Below, piece after piece: positions 62,713-64,000 of a stretch of 64,000 nucleotides of DNA. The position numbers and the translations under genes were made by a program. The stretch comes from Ignavibacteria bacterium (GTDB lineage Bacteria > Bacteroidota > Ignavibacteria > Tepidaquicellales > OLB5). The stretch is from positions 558,001 to 622,000 of the forward strand of contig JAFLBX010000002.1 in assembly GCA_017303675.1 (NCBI GenBank). Reading direction: 5' to 3'. How positions within the stretch are numbered: position 1 is the stretch's first letter; every line of letters starts with the position of its first letter. A model generated the notes under the pieces. That model worked only from the letters and a program-made list of their open reading frames with translations, was not told where the DNA came from and ran no database searches.

Positions 62713-63627
62713 CTAAACCGACTGTTCATCAGCATGGTAAGAGCTTCTTACCAGCGGACCTGACTCAACATGCCTGAAGCCCATTTCAATTCCTTTGAGC
62801 TTATACTCCTTAAATATATCAGGATGTACATAACGCTGAACGGGCAGATGGCTTTTTGTGGGTCTGAGATACTGCCCTATTGTAACAATATCACAATTTA
62901 CTGCTTTCAGATCATTCATCAGTTCATATACCTCTTCATCAGTTTCACCGAGTCCGACCATAAAACCGCTTTTTGTAATTAAACCTTTTTCCTTGCCTAT
63001 CTTCAGCAGTTCAAGTGTCCTTTCATATACAGCCTGCGGCCTTACAAAATGGTACATTCTCGGAACAGTTTCGATATTATGATTTAAAATATCTGGCCTT
63101 GCATCAATAACAAGCTGAAGCGCTTCCCAGTTGCCTCTAAAATCCGGAATAAGCACTTCCACTTTGCAATCCGGTGAAAGCTCACGGATCTGGTTTATAG
63201 TCATCGCGAAAATATCAGCGCCGCCCATTTTCTGGTCGTCCCTGTCAACAGATGTTATAACAGCATGTTTTAAGCCAAGCTCTTTAACTGACTCAGCCAC
63301 GCGGCGCGGCTCATCGTAATCCAGCGCATCGGGCTTGCCAAGCTTAACTGAGCAGAACCCGCATGAACGCGTGCAAACCTCGCCAAGTATCATGAATGTT
63401 GCCGTTTTTCGGTGCCAGCACTCCGCCATGTTTGGACAGCGTGCGTCTTCGCAAACTGTATTGAGCTTCTTTTTACCAACAAGCTCCTTCAGGTATGTAA
63501 AATTCTCACCTGTTGGAAGCTTAACTTTCAGCCAGTCAGGCCTGCGGTTATTTTCTATTTCCGGATTTTCAATAGCATGCTTCTTCTGGTGGGTGTTTAT
63601 ATATTTTATTTGTACTAATTCAGCCAT
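62713..63627 (-). CDS. lipA: Lipoyl synthase
   Basis: 304 aa. Both iron-sulfur motifs are complete: the auxiliary cluster in CEDARCPNMAEC (CxxxxCxxxxxC type) and the radical SAM CTRSCGFCSV. The C-terminal RSSYHADE contains the Arg-Ser-Ser ligand motif. It inserts two sulfurs into octanoyl groups of 2-oxoacid dehydrogenase and glycine cleavage proteins. It looks monocistronic. Confidence 0.96.
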   Translation of the reverse strand: MAELVQIKYINTHQKKHAIENPEIENNRRPDWLKVKLPTGENFTYLKELVGKKKLNTVCEDARCPNMAECWHRKTATFMILGEVCTRSCGFCSVKLGKPDALDYDEPRRVAESVKELGLKHAVITSVDRDDQKMGGADIFAMTINQIRELSPDCKVEVLIPDFRGNWEALQLVIDARPDILNHNIETVPRMYHFVRPQAVYERTLELLKIGKEKGLITKSGFMVGLGETDEEVYELMNDLKAVNCDIVTIGQYLRPTKSHLPVQRYVHPDIFKEYKLKGIEMGFRHVESGPLVRSSYHADEQSV

Positions 63628-63702
63628 ATTATTTTTCTGTTACACATAATCCTATGCTTAAAGAATAGCTTGTGTACTTATTCACTTTTTTGTTTTTTGT
63701 CA

Positions 63703-63832
63703 CCCTGAACTTGCTTCAGGGTCTGCTTGCATACTATGTAATATTTCTCGCATCCCAAATCACATATTATGTTAATATCCCGCTTAAGCGGGACTTGCAA
63801 AAAACGCAAGGATGCTGAAACGAGTTCAGCAT
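63703..63832. repeat. Palindromic repeat cluster upstream of lipA
   Basis: Three palindromes occur: CCCTGAA-CTTGC-TTCAGGG (63703-63721), TCCCGCTTAAGCGGGA (63778-63793, perfect) and ATGCTGAA-ACGAG-TTCAGCAT (63812-63832). These are widespread repeat types. A 68-codon minus-strand frame over them is spurious. Confidence 0.75.
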
Positions 63833-63843
63833 AACAAGAATTT

Positions 63844-64000
63844 TTATACACCGTAAACCTTTTTATAAACAATATTTCCAACAATGGGATATTTCTTCAT
63901 GCCGCCTTTATATGAAGATATTGCGTTTATGATTGCGATTGCAACACTGCCGAAAACAAATCCCATAACAATTACGCCAAGCGCCAATATCACAATTATC
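63844..64000 (-). CDS. Partial CDS: C-terminus of a DUF4870-like membrane protein
   Basis: The last 51 codons before TAA (63846-63844) are in the window. They encode a hydrophobic span (VILALGVIVMGFVFGSVAIAIINAI) followed by SSYKGGMKKYPIVGNIV, the pattern at the end of DUF4870/Tic20-like small membrane proteins. The 5' part lies beyond the window edge. Confidence 0.6.
   Translation of the reverse strand, partial: IIVILALGVIVMGFVFGSVAIAIINAISSYKGGMKKYPIVGNIVYKKVYGV

Noticed and set aside
63678-63884. 68-codon minus-strand frame with AELVSAS
   Set aside because: It reads through three intergenic palindromes; the peptide pattern is typical of misannotated repeats.

Overview
The window looks like a chromosomal segment of a Bacteroidota/Chlorobi-group bacterium, most likely an Ignavibacteria-type organism. 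Evidence: the metalloprotease at 62..1792 ends in a type IX secretion sorting domain with the NYPNPFNPSTNI signature usual in that group; lipoprotein signals have the loose FNAC/FQAC lipobox; promoters resemble the Bacteroidota TAnnTTTG type; and intergenic space is packed with short palindromic repeats common in such genomes. The lineage is inferred from these signatures, not from a marker-gene tree.

Layout. 1-28.6 kb is almost entirely minus strand. In transcription order it runs: deoC, an exported unknown, a 67-aa protein, a full-length aldehyde dehydrogenase (ALDH), a TPR protein, a CHASE3/multi-PAS histidine kinase, a DUF4476 protein and a 42-aa membrane peptide; then ytxJ, an acidic 84-aa protein, a truncated ALDH lacking the catalytic half, a DinB protein and TspO; then a housekeeping block, ctpA - DUF3108 - gamma-carbonic anhydrase - ybeY - smg - topA - tldD - tldE - xerC; then an AtuA-like small protein, prfB (with a programmed +1 frameshift), a LolC/E permease, menaquinone methyltransferase, and a secreted-protein cluster with a T9SS protease.

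28.7-48.9 kb is mostly plus strand: S9 peptidase, folD-prmA, Ppx/GppA, (marC and tRNA-Lys on minus), a PA0069-like radical SAM protein, a run of small accessory genes (methyltransferase, DUF1905, pentapeptide protein, GNAT, LVIVD lipoprotein), glgB, an exported beta-carbonic anhydrase, TfoX-N, HIT, DUF1697, DinB, a hicBA toxin-antitoxin pair, and a GH57 plus malQ alpha-glucan pair. With glgB these indicate a glycogen/alpha-glucan cycle.

48.9-64 kb returns to minus strand: PPK2, a putative metalloprotease, an AraC-LysE-TPR-DinB-NUDIX run, acyl-CoA dehydrogenase, hflX, an S8 protease, lipA and a partial DUF4870-like gene. This block is interrupted by an AT-rich, plus-strand two-gene membrane module (54660-57499) sitting next to a 257-bp element with terminal inverted repeats. 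I recognise neither protein; this is the best candidate here for an undescribed system.

Other notable points: the full and truncated ALDH genes look like a split ALDH16-type enzyme linked to deoC; YtxJ plus three DinB-fold proteins hint at bacillithiol chemistry; TldD carries a Tat-like signal; and one repeat family occurs in copies whose outer stems co-vary while the core is constant. No rRNA, CRISPR array, transposase or phage genes were seen.
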